Shown here: positions 1 to 7,017 of the stretch, in pieces
How positions within the stretch are numbered: the first letter of the stretch is position 1
Layout of the letters: each line of letters begins with the position of its first letter
From: Sporomusa sp.
Lineage (GTDB): Bacteria; Bacillota_C; Negativicutes; Sporomusales; Sporomusaceae
DNA: 14,979 bases
Direction of reading: 5' to 3'
Assembly: GCA_029256645.1 (NCBI GenBank)
Contig: JAQSXM010000033.1
Location: forward strand, 1 to 14,979
Program-made: the position numbers and the translations under genes
The notes under the pieces: model-generated
What the model saw: the letters and a program-made list of their open reading frames with translations, nothing else
Database searches by the model: none
What the model was told of the DNA's origin: nothing

Positions 1-1844
1 CTGGGTTTCCACCACTTGATATTACGTTGTATCCGCTTGATAATAATCTGCGCCTCTTTGAAAGAAACCCCCGGCATTAATACGACAATTTCGTCGCCGC
101 CATAACGGAAGGCGCGGTCATCAGTACAGATACTGTTTTTTACAACCTGAGCGGCAGCTTTAATTAACATATCACCTGCCACATGCCCATATTGATCGTT
201 GACCGCCTTCAGGCCGTTAATATCAATCATCAGCAGTGTAACCGGCGTTGACTGCTCCTGTGTATTCTGGCAATGCCCGGCAAAAAACCTGTCAAAAGAA
301 TGGCGATTCAGTAAGCCGGTCAATTTGTCATACTCTGCTAAGTATAATACCTCCTCGTGCAGCCGGGCATTCCTAATAGCGATCGCGGTCTGACTGGCCA
401 GTGCTTCCAGAAGTTCCAGCCGCTCCTGGCAATCTTCTCCCTGACTGGCTCTTTCGACATATAGTATTCCCAGCAAATCACTCCGGTAAATAATCGGAAC
501 AAAGCAGTTTGTCAGCTTAGTATTTTCATCATCAACCGTTACTGTCCGCAAAGTACTTCGCACTTGGCTTACTGCCTCACGGCAGTTTTGCCGGTATTCA
601 TCCATCTTATTGCCATTGCTGCCATGTGTATATATAACCGGGATATCCTTATTGGTTTCACTTAACAAATAAATGACTGCCTGATTAACTACCATGGTTT
701 TTTTTATTATCCTTAGGATACCTTCTATTACCTCGGCAATGCCTAATGAGGACGTAATAATCTGGGCTGCCTGATATAACGCAGCCTGGCGTTCCAGCGC
801 TGCATTCAGACTGCGGGCAACTTTCTCCCGCTTGGTTACATCAATTGTGACTAGAACAGTACCAACAAAATTACCCCGGTCATCAGTTACCCGCGAGTAT
901 CTATTCTCAATGAATTTGCCGTTACGGCCCATAAGGCGATACCACTCAGTTTTTTCACCGTCACGCATCTGAGCCAGTTTTTCTTCTAAAATTCTGCGCC
1001 GGTGCTGCGGATAGCTGGCCAAAAAATTTTGGCCTAACAAAGCGCCTTCAGGGAATTGCCTCATTTGCTCAGCATACGAATTACAAAATACCACAGTATT
1101 ATTTTTATCCAAACAGATGATTCCCAGGTTTGATACGTTTTCCATGTAACGTACAACACTGCCTGAGACTAACAGTTCCTGCTGATTGCCATAATCTGCT
1201 GCCTGATTTGCAGGTGTCCTAACCCGGGCAATCATGTCCGGCTTTAATTCAGAAAGAGCTTTTACCAATGTCCCGTCAAACTGACTATCAGCTGAACGTT
1301 TTAGTTCGGTCAAGGCTTCATCCCAGCTTCTTACTTGCTGGTAATTCTGGATCGTTGTCATGACGTCAACCGCCTCAGCAATATGAATGATCCTGGCTGA
1401 CAGAGGGATCTCTAATTTGGTGAGTTTATTGGGATAACCACCCCCATCATAACGTTCATGATGGTGCAGCGCCCCCGGAGTCAGCTCGCGCAGGTCCTTT
1501 GACCGCAATAACATCTGACCTCCATAAACCGGATGGCGCTCCATCTCAGCCCGGTCATACAGGTCATAAACACCTTGCTTATATAAAACCTTGATAGGCA
1601 CATTTATTTTACCAATGTCGTGCAGCAATGCAGCCGCTCCGATGCCTGAGATTTCTCTGTCGCTACACCCGATAGATTGTGCCAGCAAAACAGCATAATA
1701 AGCCACTCGCTCGGAGTGGCTAAATACAAAATTAAACTGATGCGATAATATTGACAGGTAGAAATTAAAATCTTCCCGTTGTTCCCATTCTTCATAGACT
1801 AAATTTAAAATTCCATTGTCTTGCTTTGTAGTAAAACAATCCAC
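1..1844 (-). CDS. HD-GYP / PAS / GAF / GGDEF cyclic-di-GMP signalling protein (partial, 3' end outside window)
   Basis: Probable cytoplasmic protein that both degrades and makes cyclic di-GMP. About 614 codons are in the window and the frame stays open to the left edge. I read, in order: an HD-GYP phosphodiesterase domain (about residues 20-195) with HSERVA, LLHDIGK (near 74), HPVYGG and HHERYDGGGYP (near 132-142); a PAS domain (about 220-340); a GAF domain (about 350-480); and a GGDEF domain (from about 505) with YDKLTGLLNR and RYGGDEIVVL (near 580). No membrane segment is seen. The usual inhibitory RxxD site nine residues before GG reads CTDD, so product inhibition is probably absent. After GYP the usual DxxDA motif reads EAVDV, which may weaken the phosphodiesterase. 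The start is GTG at 1844, eight bases after AAGGGGG (1859-1853); an in-frame GTG at 1853 is less likely. Domain calls are firm, but actual activities are inferred. Confidence 0.9.
   Translation of the reverse strand, partial: MDCFTTKQDNGILNLVYEEWEQREDFNFYLSILSHQFNFVFSHSERVAYYAVLLAQSIGCSDREISGIGAAALLHDIGKINVPIKVLYKQGVYDLYDRAEMERHPVYGGQMLLRSKDLRELTPGALHHHERYDGGGYPNKLTKLEIPLSARIIHIAEAVDVMTTIQNYQQVRSWDEALTELKRSADSQFDGTLVKALSELKPDMIARVRTPANQAADYGNQQELLVSGSVVRYMENVSNLGIICLDKNNTVVFCNSYAEQMRQFPEGALLGQNFLASYPQHRRRILEEKLAQMRDGEKTEWYRLMGRNGKFIENRYSRVTDDRGNFVGTVLVTIDVTKREKVARSLNAALERQAALYQAAQIITSSLGIAEVIEGILRIIKKTMVVNQAVIYLLSETNKDIPVIYTHGSNGNKMDEYRQNCREAVSQVRSTLRTVTVDDENTKLTNCFVPIIYRSDLLGILYVERASQGEDCQERLELLEALASQTAIAIRNARLHEEVLYLAEYDKLTGLLNRHSFDRFFAGHCQNTQEQSTPVTLLMIDINGLKAVNDQYGHVAGDMLIKAAAQVVKNSICTDDRAFRYGGDEIVVLMPGVSFKEAQIIIKRIQRNIKWWKP
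844..1013. repeat. Direct repeat block A, left copy (inside the PAS coding region)
   Basis: This 170-bp segment is repeated in the same orientation at 14683-14852, with a single substitution (938 G versus 14777 A). Here it is part of an intact gene, so this copy is probably the source or the better-preserved copy. Confidence 0.97.
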
Positions 1845-1866
1845 ACCAGACACCCCCTTATGCTTA

Positions 1867-1895
1867 ATTGTAATTACAGGGCTTATTGGTAACAA
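1867..1895 (-). promoter_or_regulatory. Candidate sigma-70 promoter for the HD-GYP/GGDEF gene
   Basis: On the minus strand, TTGTTA (1895-1890) and TACAAT (1872-1867) are separated by exactly 17 bases. The -35 matches consensus at 4 of 6 bases and the -10 at 5 of 6. It lies just after the second terminator, so the gene could be transcribed independently of the riboswitch transcript. The leader would be very short, with the ribosome binding site almost at the RNA 5' end. Computational guess only. Confidence 0.4.
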
Positions 1896-1922
1896 AAACC
1901 CCCGACTTTAAAAGCCGGGGGT
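1891..1922 (-). terminator. Intrinsic terminator 2 of the riboswitch leader
   Basis: On the minus strand, ACCCCCGG-CTTT-TAA-AAG-TCGGGGG forms a strong GC stem (1899-1921) with one internal mismatch. TTTTTGTT follows. It lies after terminator 1 and before the HD-GYP gene and acts as a second block to transcription coming from the riboswitch. Its 3' part overlaps the candidate -35 of the next promoter. Confidence 0.85.
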
Positions 1923-1936
1923 AGTAAAACAGTATG

Positions 1937-1971
1937 CCAAATAAAAACTCCTGGTATTAACATACCAGGAG
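1937..1971 (-). terminator. Intrinsic terminator 1, probable riboswitch expression platform
   Basis: On the minus strand, CTCCTGGTAT and ATACCAGGAG form a perfect 10-bp stem with a 4-base loop (1948-1971), followed by TTTTTATTT. Seven bases of its 5' arm, CTCCTGG, are exactly complementary to CCAGGAG in the B12 box (2078-2072). The terminator and a B12-box pairing are therefore mutually exclusive, the logic expected of a transcriptional OFF switch when cobalamin binds. Confidence 0.88.
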
Positions 1972-2059
1972 CGAATTAAGCGTGACGCAACAGAATAAAA
2001 GAACAAAGCGCCTACTGTAATCCCCTCCCCATACCTCGTGGGTGAAAACGGTGATTGTC

Positions 2060-2217
2060 AGATAGGCAGTTCTCCTGGCTCCGGATCATAACTTGCTTAA
2101 ACCTTCCCAGGACCGAATGCCCCAGTGGTATATTCTAAGCTTGCTCCCCGTTACAGTGGCGGGACCGCGCCGGTTTTTAACCGGTCTTCCCTATTAAGCC
2201 CCGTAGGGCACCTACCT
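2060..2217 (-). promoter_or_regulatory. Cobalamin (B12) riboswitch aptamer
   Basis: Read on the minus strand, the hallmarks of the cobalamin riboswitch family appear in order: GGTGCCC near the 5' end, TAATAGGGAA, a CCGGTT/AACCGG hairpin, the core GGTCCCGCCACTGTAA, and the B12 box AGCCAGGAGAACTGCC (about 2080-2065). AGGTAG (2217-2212) can pair with CTATCT (2065-2060) to close P1. The loop partner that normally follows P1 probably lies in about 2020-2059. A promoter stands directly upstream and two terminators downstream. The next gene is a cyclic-di-GMP protein, an unusual regulon member, but that gene may have its own promoter. The family call is firm; the ligand form (adenosyl- or aquo-cobalamin) is not resolved. 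Confidence 0.95.
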
Positions 2218-2247
2218 CATCGTATTTAGTTATATATTGGTAAATAA

Positions 2248-2276
2248 AGTATAACCCTTATCTCAAATAGTGTCAA
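2248..2276 (-). promoter_or_regulatory. Sigma-70-type promoter of the cobalamin riboswitch RNA
   Basis: On the minus strand, a perfect TTGACA (2276-2271) and TATACT (2253-2248, 5 of 6) are separated by exactly 17 bases. The predicted start is near 2240, about 20 bases before the aptamer. No terminator is visible between the end of the upstream operon and this promoter, so read-through from the operon is also possible. Confidence 0.85.
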
Positions 2277-2279
2277 TAC

Positions 2280-2657
2280 TTAGTCTATTTTGCGACCATT
2301 TCCGCCGTTGGCGTTACGCTTAGCGGTTATGCAGGCGAAACAATCCCGGCAGGGTGGTAGTGCAGGCCACCGTTTTACCGCTGCGCGGTCTTTGGCCGGG
2401 ACAAACCGCCAGTTTCTCACGGCCGACACCGCCGCCTCGCCCAATACCGGATAACCGGTCGAACGGGCAACGGCAATATCACCCGGACGGCCATCGGCCT
2501 GAATACGGATACGCAGCAGTGCGACGCCCTCCTGGCCTGACTGCGGATAGACAGGGTCCACTTTGGAAAGGTATGCTGGGGTACAACTCCTTTTGTTAGT
2601 CTGGCTTACTATTAGCCGGACAACAGATTTTATCTTGCAATATCCAGTGTATTCCAC
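2280..2657 (-). pseudogene. Decayed TonB C-terminal domain (energy transducer remnant)
   Basis: TonB C-terminal domains contact the TonB box of outer-membrane receptors. The central part fits the family well: PVYP, a run like EGVALLRIRIQADGRP, STGYPVLGEAAVSAV and NWRFVPAK. The parts that make a working TonB are missing. There is no membrane anchor and no proline-rich linker. The only upstream start is a GTG (2657) inside the end of the preceding gene. After AAVK, at an AAAA run (2376-2373), the frame diverges into an atypical CFACITAKRN tail. Shifting by one base there restores a family-like end, TVACTTTLPGLFRLHNR, with a stop at 2320. It follows the NikA-like gene as the last member of the operon. 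I judge it a remnant. A sequencing slip could explain the frameshift but not the missing N-terminus. Confidence 0.65.
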
Positions 2658-4219
2658 TTAACCACTTCAGCAGCAGTGCCGGCAAGTTCCACATTAACCA
2701 GCCTGTTGTTGTACACATAGAGAATAGCGGGATAATACAGCGGCGCGGTCATTGCCTCATCATTCATCAGCTTGAATAGCTGGTCGTACTTTTGCCGGCG
2801 GAGGGGTTCGCCGGTGGTCTCCAGCACTTCGTCAATATAACGATTCAGGGTTTCATTATACCAGGCCACGGGTTTTCCGCCTTTGTACAGGCTGGTCAGA
2901 TAGCCGTGGGGGTTCCAGGAATCCTCGTAAGATCTGTAAATAACCATATCGAAATCCCTGGTTGTCCATATGGCGTCATAGTATGCGTTGACTTCAAGCA
3001 GTCTAAGAGTGACATCGATGCCGGCCTGCTTCAGTTCAGACTGAAGAAATTCACATACCTGCTTCCATTCCGCGTATTCTGTATTCTGAAATACGAGATT
3101 CAGACGCAGCGGCCGGCCGGCCTTTTCCAGAATGCCGTCGCCATCCTGGTCTGTATAACCTGATTTCGCCAGCAATTCTTTTGCTTTGCCCGGATCATAT
3201 CCATAGCCTTGGCTGTTGCCGTCAGTAACATAAGGAACGGTTGGGGGCAGTACTCCTTTTGCCGGCTTGCCGGCACCGTTCAGCAAATTGCCGGCAAGGC
3301 TTTTTTTATTGATGGCATAGTTGATTGCCTGGCGTAGATTGCGGTCCTGCAAAAATGGATTATCATAGTTGAACATCAAATGGTAGCTTTTGGTGCTTTC
3401 GCATTCCAGCACCACCAGGTGCTTGTCGGCCTTAATGGCTGGAAGATTTTCCAGCGGCAGCTCTGCAGTGGAGATGTCCGCTTCACCGCTCTGCATCGCC
3501 ATAACGCGCGCCTGAGGATCGCTGATGACTTTTAGAATAATTTTATCCACTTTGGGTTTCTCGCCATAATAATAAGGATTGGGAACCAATACTGTTTCCT
3601 GCCCGTCCACGCTGCTTTCCACCATCCACGGCCCGGTGCCGACCGGTTTAACAAATTCACCACCAACGGTACCGCTTGGCGAAACAGAATTGACACCAAG
3701 GATGCGGCAGGGACGCGGATAAGTCAGTTCTGTCAAATAAGGATAATAGCTTTTGCTGAAGGTCATTTTCACAGTGTAGTCATCGATCTTCCTGACATCC
3801 TCCAGGCCGCTTGCGATAGCGAGGGAAGCGGTTCCCGCCTTGCCTTCCCATCTTTTCACCGTGAACACAACTGCATCGGCATTAAAGACGGTGCCATCGG
3901 AGAATTTCACATCCTGACGCAGGTGGAAGATATATTCCCTGCCGTCTCCGCTTATTTCCCAGCTCGTGGCAAGGCAGGGCTCCAAAGCTCCATCTTTGCC
4001 GTATCTTACAAGCGGCTCATAGATCATTTCATAATGGAGCAAATCATGGGAACCGCTAAATGTTGGGTCCATAAGAGCCAGCCTGTTTTCCACGCTGATG
4101 ATGGCAGTAACAATTTTTTTGCCGTCTCCGCCCGGCTTTTCCGTACAGCCTGCCGTTATCACCATGATCATGAACAATGCGGTTGCCCATAGTTTCCACG
4201 TACGCTTTATGCGTCTCAT
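2630..4219 (-). CDS. nikA: NikA-like substrate-binding lipoprotein (nickel/peptide family, SBP_bac_5)
   Basis: Extracytoplasmic binding protein, 529 residues, that should deliver a metal, metal-chelate or peptide to the permeases encoded just upstream. The N-terminus has a basic start, a hydrophobic stretch and ITAGC with Cys25 as the probable lipidation site; Thr at -3 is slightly atypical for a lipobox. The family body is complete: YEPLVRYGKDGALEP, FHLRQDVKFSDG, YYPYLTELTYPRPCR, VGTGPW and NYAINKKSL. These resemble remembered E. coli NikA segments such as YYPFLQELALPRPFR and NYAVNKKSL more than generic dipeptide-binding proteins. The Arg of PRPCR (near 172) aligns with the NikA region that contacts chelated metal. 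The start is ATG at 4219, six bases after GAGGAGG (4232-4226); an in-frame ATG at 4234 overlaps that site and is rejected. The ligand is inferred; an opine- or siderophore-type metal complex is possible. Confidence 0.88.
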   Translation of the reverse strand: MRRIKRTWKLWATALFMIMVITAGCTEKPGGDGKKIVTAIISVENRLALMDPTFSGSHDLLHYEMIYEPLVRYGKDGALEPCLATSWEISGDGREYIFHLRQDVKFSDGTVFNADAVVFTVKRWEGKAGTASLAIASGLEDVRKIDDYTVKMTFSKSYYPYLTELTYPRPCRILGVNSVSPSGTVGGEFVKPVGTGPWMVESSVDGQETVLVPNPYYYGEKPKVDKIILKVISDPQARVMAMQSGEADISTAELPLENLPAIKADKHLVVLECESTKSYHLMFNYDNPFLQDRNLRQAINYAINKKSLAGNLLNGAGKPAKGVLPPTVPYVTDGNSQGYGYDPGKAKELLAKSGYTDQDGDGILEKAGRPLRLNLVFQNTEYAEWKQVCEFLQSELKQAGIDVTLRLLEVNAYYDAIWTTRDFDMVIYRSYEDSWNPHGYLTSLYKGGKPVAWYNETLNRYIDEVLETTGEPLRRQKYDQLFKLMNDEAMTAPLYYPAILYVYNNRLVNVELAGTAAEVVKWNTLDIAR

Positions 4220-4305
4220 GCTATTCCTCCTCATTCCGTCAGCTTAACCGGCCACGCGGTACGCGCAGGTATCATTCCAGCAAATCATTACAATGCGGTT
4301 CACGT

Positions 4306-5295
4306 TCACGGAGAGCAACTCCTGCACGCTGTCAGGTGACAAGCAACATAGTGCCCTTGCCCGACATATTTCAATGCCGGCTCCTCCAGCGCACAGTGCA
4401 GCATACTGTGAAGGCAGCGGTTATAAAACCGGCAGCCGGCAACGGCCGTTGCCAGTTGCCGGCTATCCCACTCCACCAGGCAGTTGCTGCGGTTTTTCCG
4501 CTGCCGGGGATGGGAGACCGGCACAGAATCAAACAGGGCAACCGTATAGGGATGGCATATCGTCTGCTCAAGCCGGTCAATAGATTCAAGCACTTCAACC
4601 ACTTTGCCAAGATACATGACGGCTATTTCACTGCAAACGTATTTGACGGTAGACAGGTCATGGGATATGAACAGATAAGTCAGGCCAAAGCTTGTTTTTA
4701 GGTCATTCAGTAAATCAAGGATTTGTTTCCTGATAGAAAAATCAAGACTGGCAACAGGCTCATCGCACACCACAAACTCAGGCTGAAGCACAAGTGCCCG
4801 GGCAATATTGGCCCGCTGTCGCTGCCCGCCGCTTAATTCATCCGGACGGCAATCCAGATAAGCGCCGTCCAGTCCCACTTTTCCCAAAATTGCTGCTGCC
4901 GTCCGCCAATACTCCCTGGCAGATAATTGTTCATAATTTTGTATGGTTTCCACGATGGTTTCGCCAATGGTATAGCGGGGATCAAAGGCGGCTGCATGAT
5001 TCTGGAAAATCATCTGAAGATTTCGCCGCAGCGGTCTCATCTGTTCAAAACGTAACCCTGATATTTTTTGCCCCTTAAACAGGACGCTGCCGCCGGTTGG
5101 CTGTTCCAGTCCTGCTATCAGTTTCCCCAGTGTGCTTTTGCCACAGCCGCTTTCGCCGATAAGGCCCAGCGATTTCCCTTTCTTTACCGAGATATCCACA
5201 CCGGCCAGGGCATAAGAGCAGCTTTTTTTTGCGAACAGCCCGCTGCCGGCAGGATAGGATTTTTTTAACCCCTGTGTCTCCACTAAGATCGACAT
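4306..5295 (-). CDS. nikE: NikE-like ABC importer ATPase with C-terminal cysteine motif
   Basis: One of two ATPases powering the Nik/Opp-type importer at the inner membrane, 329 residues. It has Walker A GESGCGKS (47-54), a Q-loop FQN (98), signature LSGGQRQR (154-161), Walker B FVVCDEP with Glu179, and ISHDL with His212. The C-terminus carries the oligopeptide-transporter extension with four cysteines (288, 294, 301, 319) in the GCxFxxxC...C...ACH pattern, which in some dipeptide-importer ATPases has been reported to hold an iron-sulfur cluster. The start is ATG at 5295, seven bases after ACGGAGG; an adjacent TTG at 5298 is too close. It follows the NikD-like gene by about 20 bp. An 86-bp gap with no recognised signal separates it from the NikA-like gene. 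The E assignment rests on gene order and the F-type (second ATPase) sequence style. Confidence 0.88.
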   Translation of the reverse strand: MSILVETQGLKKSYPAGSGLFAKKSCSYALAGVDISVKKGKSLGLIGESGCGKSTLGKLIAGLEQPTGGSVLFKGQKISGLRFEQMRPLRRNLQMIFQNHAAAFDPRYTIGETIVETIQNYEQLSAREYWRTAAAILGKVGLDGAYLDCRPDELSGGQRQRANIARALVLQPEFVVCDEPVASLDFSIRKQILDLLNDLKTSFGLTYLFISHDLSTVKYVCSEIAVMYLGKVVEVLESIDRLEQTICHPYTVALFDSVPVSHPRQRKNRSNCLVEWDSRQLATAVAGCRFYNRCLHSMLHCALEEPALKYVGQGHYVACHLTACRSCSP

Positions 5296-5315
5296 CAAAA
5301 TGCCTCCGTCACAGC

Positions 5316-6143
5316 CTACAATATTGCAGCAAGGAGCTGCCTGGTGTATTCATGCCGGGGAGTTTCAAACACCTCCAGCCCAGTTCCGGACTCCACAATC
5401 TGTCCTGCCCTCATAATATATACGTCATCGGCGACTTCAGCCACGACACCAAGATCATGAGTAATGAGCAGCACGCCGGTGCCGGCCCGGCTGCTCATAT
5501 CCCGTATCTGGCCGAGAATTTGGGACTGAACGGTAACATCAAGGGCGGTAGTGGGCTCATCTGCGATCAGCAACGGCGGCTGCATGGCCATGGCCATGGC
5601 AATCATGACCCGCTGACACATGCCGCCGCTTAGTTGAAACGGATATTTGCCCATCATGCTCTCCGGGTCGGGCAGTTTCATTCTTGCCAGTAATTCCACC
5701 GCCTCTTTTCTGGACTGCCTGTTGGACATTTGCCGGTGAGCCAGTATAGACTCTGAAACAAGCTCGCCAATTGTAAACAGCGGATTCAGCGAATCCACCG
5801 GCTCCTGGAATATCATGCCGGCCTGCACGCCGCAATACCGGGTCCGCTGTCTGGCTGTCAGTTGCCGGACATTCACCCCGTTGACCATGATCTCCCCGGC
5901 TGCGATGCGGCCGGTACCATCCAGCAAACCCATGACGGACATGGCAGTAACCGTTTTTCCACAGCCGCTCTCGCCAACCAAGGCCGTAATCCTTCCGCGG
6001 GATACTTGCAGGCTTACGCCGTCAACCGCGCGGACTACGCCCCGGGGTAAATGAAAATCCACTTTGAGACCAGTTACGCGCAGCACCGTCTCCGGTTCCC
6101 GGCGCGGGGCAGACCCGCTTCTTTCAGACTTTTTCCATTGCAT
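5316..6143 (-). CDS. nikD: NikD-like ABC importer ATPase
   Basis: First of the two ATPases of the Nik/Opp-type importer, 275 residues, acting on the cytoplasmic face of the NikBC-like pore. Walker A is GESGCGKT (57-64), Q-loop FQEP (113), signature LSGGMCQR (171-178), Walker B LLIADEP with Glu196, and ITHDL with His229. All catalytic residues are present, so it should be active. It lacks the cysteine-bearing C-terminal extension seen in its partner, a normal difference between D- and E-type subunits. The ATG at 6143 lies within the end of the NikC-like gene (20-bp overlap), about eight bases after GGAGAAGG, which suggests coupled translation. Confidence 0.9.
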   Translation of the reverse strand: MQWKKSERSGSAPRREPETVLRVTGLKVDFHLPRGVVRAVDGVSLQVSRGRITALVGESGCGKTVTAMSVMGLLDGTGRIAAGEIMVNGVNVRQLTARQRTRYCGVQAGMIFQEPVDSLNPLFTIGELVSESILAHRQMSNRQSRKEAVELLARMKLPDPESMMGKYPFQLSGGMCQRVMIAMAMAMQPPLLIADEPTTALDVTVQSQILGQIRDMSSRAGTGVLLITHDLGVVAEVADDVYIMRAGQIVESGTGLEVFETPRHEYTRQLLAAIL

Positions 6144-6990
6144 CCTTCAGCCCTTCTCCCAATAAATTGAACGCCATCACCGTCAGCATAATCGCCATAC
6201 CCGGATACAGCATCAATTGCGGCTGTGTCTGGATATAACCCTTGCTGTCACTCAACATAACGCCCCATTCCGGTGCCGGCGGCTGTGCTCCCAGGCCGAT
6301 AAAGGAATAGCCGGCAATCGCAAGAATGATGGCTCCCACCTCAAGGGTTGCCAGGATAATGACAGGCATCAGCACATGCATGACGATGTGGTTAATAACA
6401 ATGCGCCTGCGCGAACATCCCGCAGACTGCGCTGCCAGGATAAAATCCTGTTCCTTGATCTGTACCACCATCCCGCGTATCAGGCGGGCATAACCAGCCC
6501 ACCACAGGCCCCCCAGGGCAAGAATCAGGTTTTTCACACTGGGTCCAAGCAGGCCCGCAACCGCCAGCGCAAGAATGGTACCCGGAAAGGCCATGAACAG
6601 GTCAATGATACGCATAATCGCGATATCCACCCTGCCGCCCGCATAACCGGCCAGCAAACCAAGCGGCAGGCCAATGGCCAGCATCATCCCCAAAATCAGC
6701 AGGGAATACAAGAGTGACGGTCTGGTCCCCCAGATAATCCTGGACACTATGCAGCGGCCGAGGTTGTCGGTGCCAAGCCACTGTTCGGAATTGGGCGGCT
6801 GCAGCTTATTCTCCAGATGCACCGCAACAGGGTCTGAAGGTGCGAGCCAGGGAGCAAGCAGAGCAGTCAGGCAGATCAGGGCAACCAGGTACAAGCCTGC
6901 CGCTGCCTGCCTGTTTTGCCAAACCTTGCTGGCAAAGCGTTCTGTAGCAGCCCGAATCCCCCTGTTATTTATGATACAATTGCCGTTCAA
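6124..6990 (-). CDS. nikC: NikC-like ABC importer permease
   Basis: Inner-membrane pore subunit, 288 residues, with about six membrane segments. It has the N-terminal OppC-type segment with LAPSDP and WLGTDNLGR, and the ATPase-contacting EAA-type loop (FILAAQSAGCSRRRIVINHI). The C-terminal motif GYSFIGLGAQPPAPEWG is followed by MAFNLLGEGLKD. Several stretches (GGRVDxAxMR, APEWGVM, MAFNLLG) match remembered E. coli NikC closely, which supports the nickel-type over the dipeptide-type subfamily. The start is TTG at 6990, about seven bases after GAAGGGAGAG; no ATG is better placed. The gene begins 27 bp after the NikB-like stop and overlaps the NikD-like start. Confidence 0.9.
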   Translation of the reverse strand: MNGNCIINNRGIRAATERFASKVWQNRQAAAGLYLVALICLTALLAPWLAPSDPVAVHLENKLQPPNSEQWLGTDNLGRCIVSRIIWGTRPSLLYSLLILGMMLAIGLPLGLLAGYAGGRVDIAIMRIIDLFMAFPGTILALAVAGLLGPSVKNLILALGGLWWAGYARLIRGMVVQIKEQDFILAAQSAGCSRRRIVINHIVMHVLMPVIILATLEVGAIILAIAGYSFIGLGAQPPAPEWGVMLSDSKGYIQTQPQLMLYPGMAIMLTVMAFNLLGEGLKDAMEKV

Positions 6991-7017
6991 TGCGGATCTC
7001 TCCCTTCAGGCTGTGCC

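Larger units (their letters stand above)
1876..1999. repeat. Direct repeat block B, left copy (leader with both terminators)
   Basis: Repeated in the same orientation at 14855-14979, where it runs off the window edge. I see two substitutions and one extra C in the right copy. The block spans both tandem terminators downstream of the cobalamin riboswitch, so the right copy probably continues into a second riboswitch outside the window. Confidence 0.96.

Noticed and set aside
1604..1795. Short minus-strand frame beginning MKNGNNGK
   Set aside because: It is out of frame with the HD-GYP coding sequence, whose own frame carries HSERVA and HDIGK through the same bases.
4177..4701. Plus-strand open frame (174 codons) across the NikA/NikE-like junction
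   Set aside because: It overlaps the reverse strand of a clear ATPase C-terminus, has no family resemblance and no convincing ribosome binding site.
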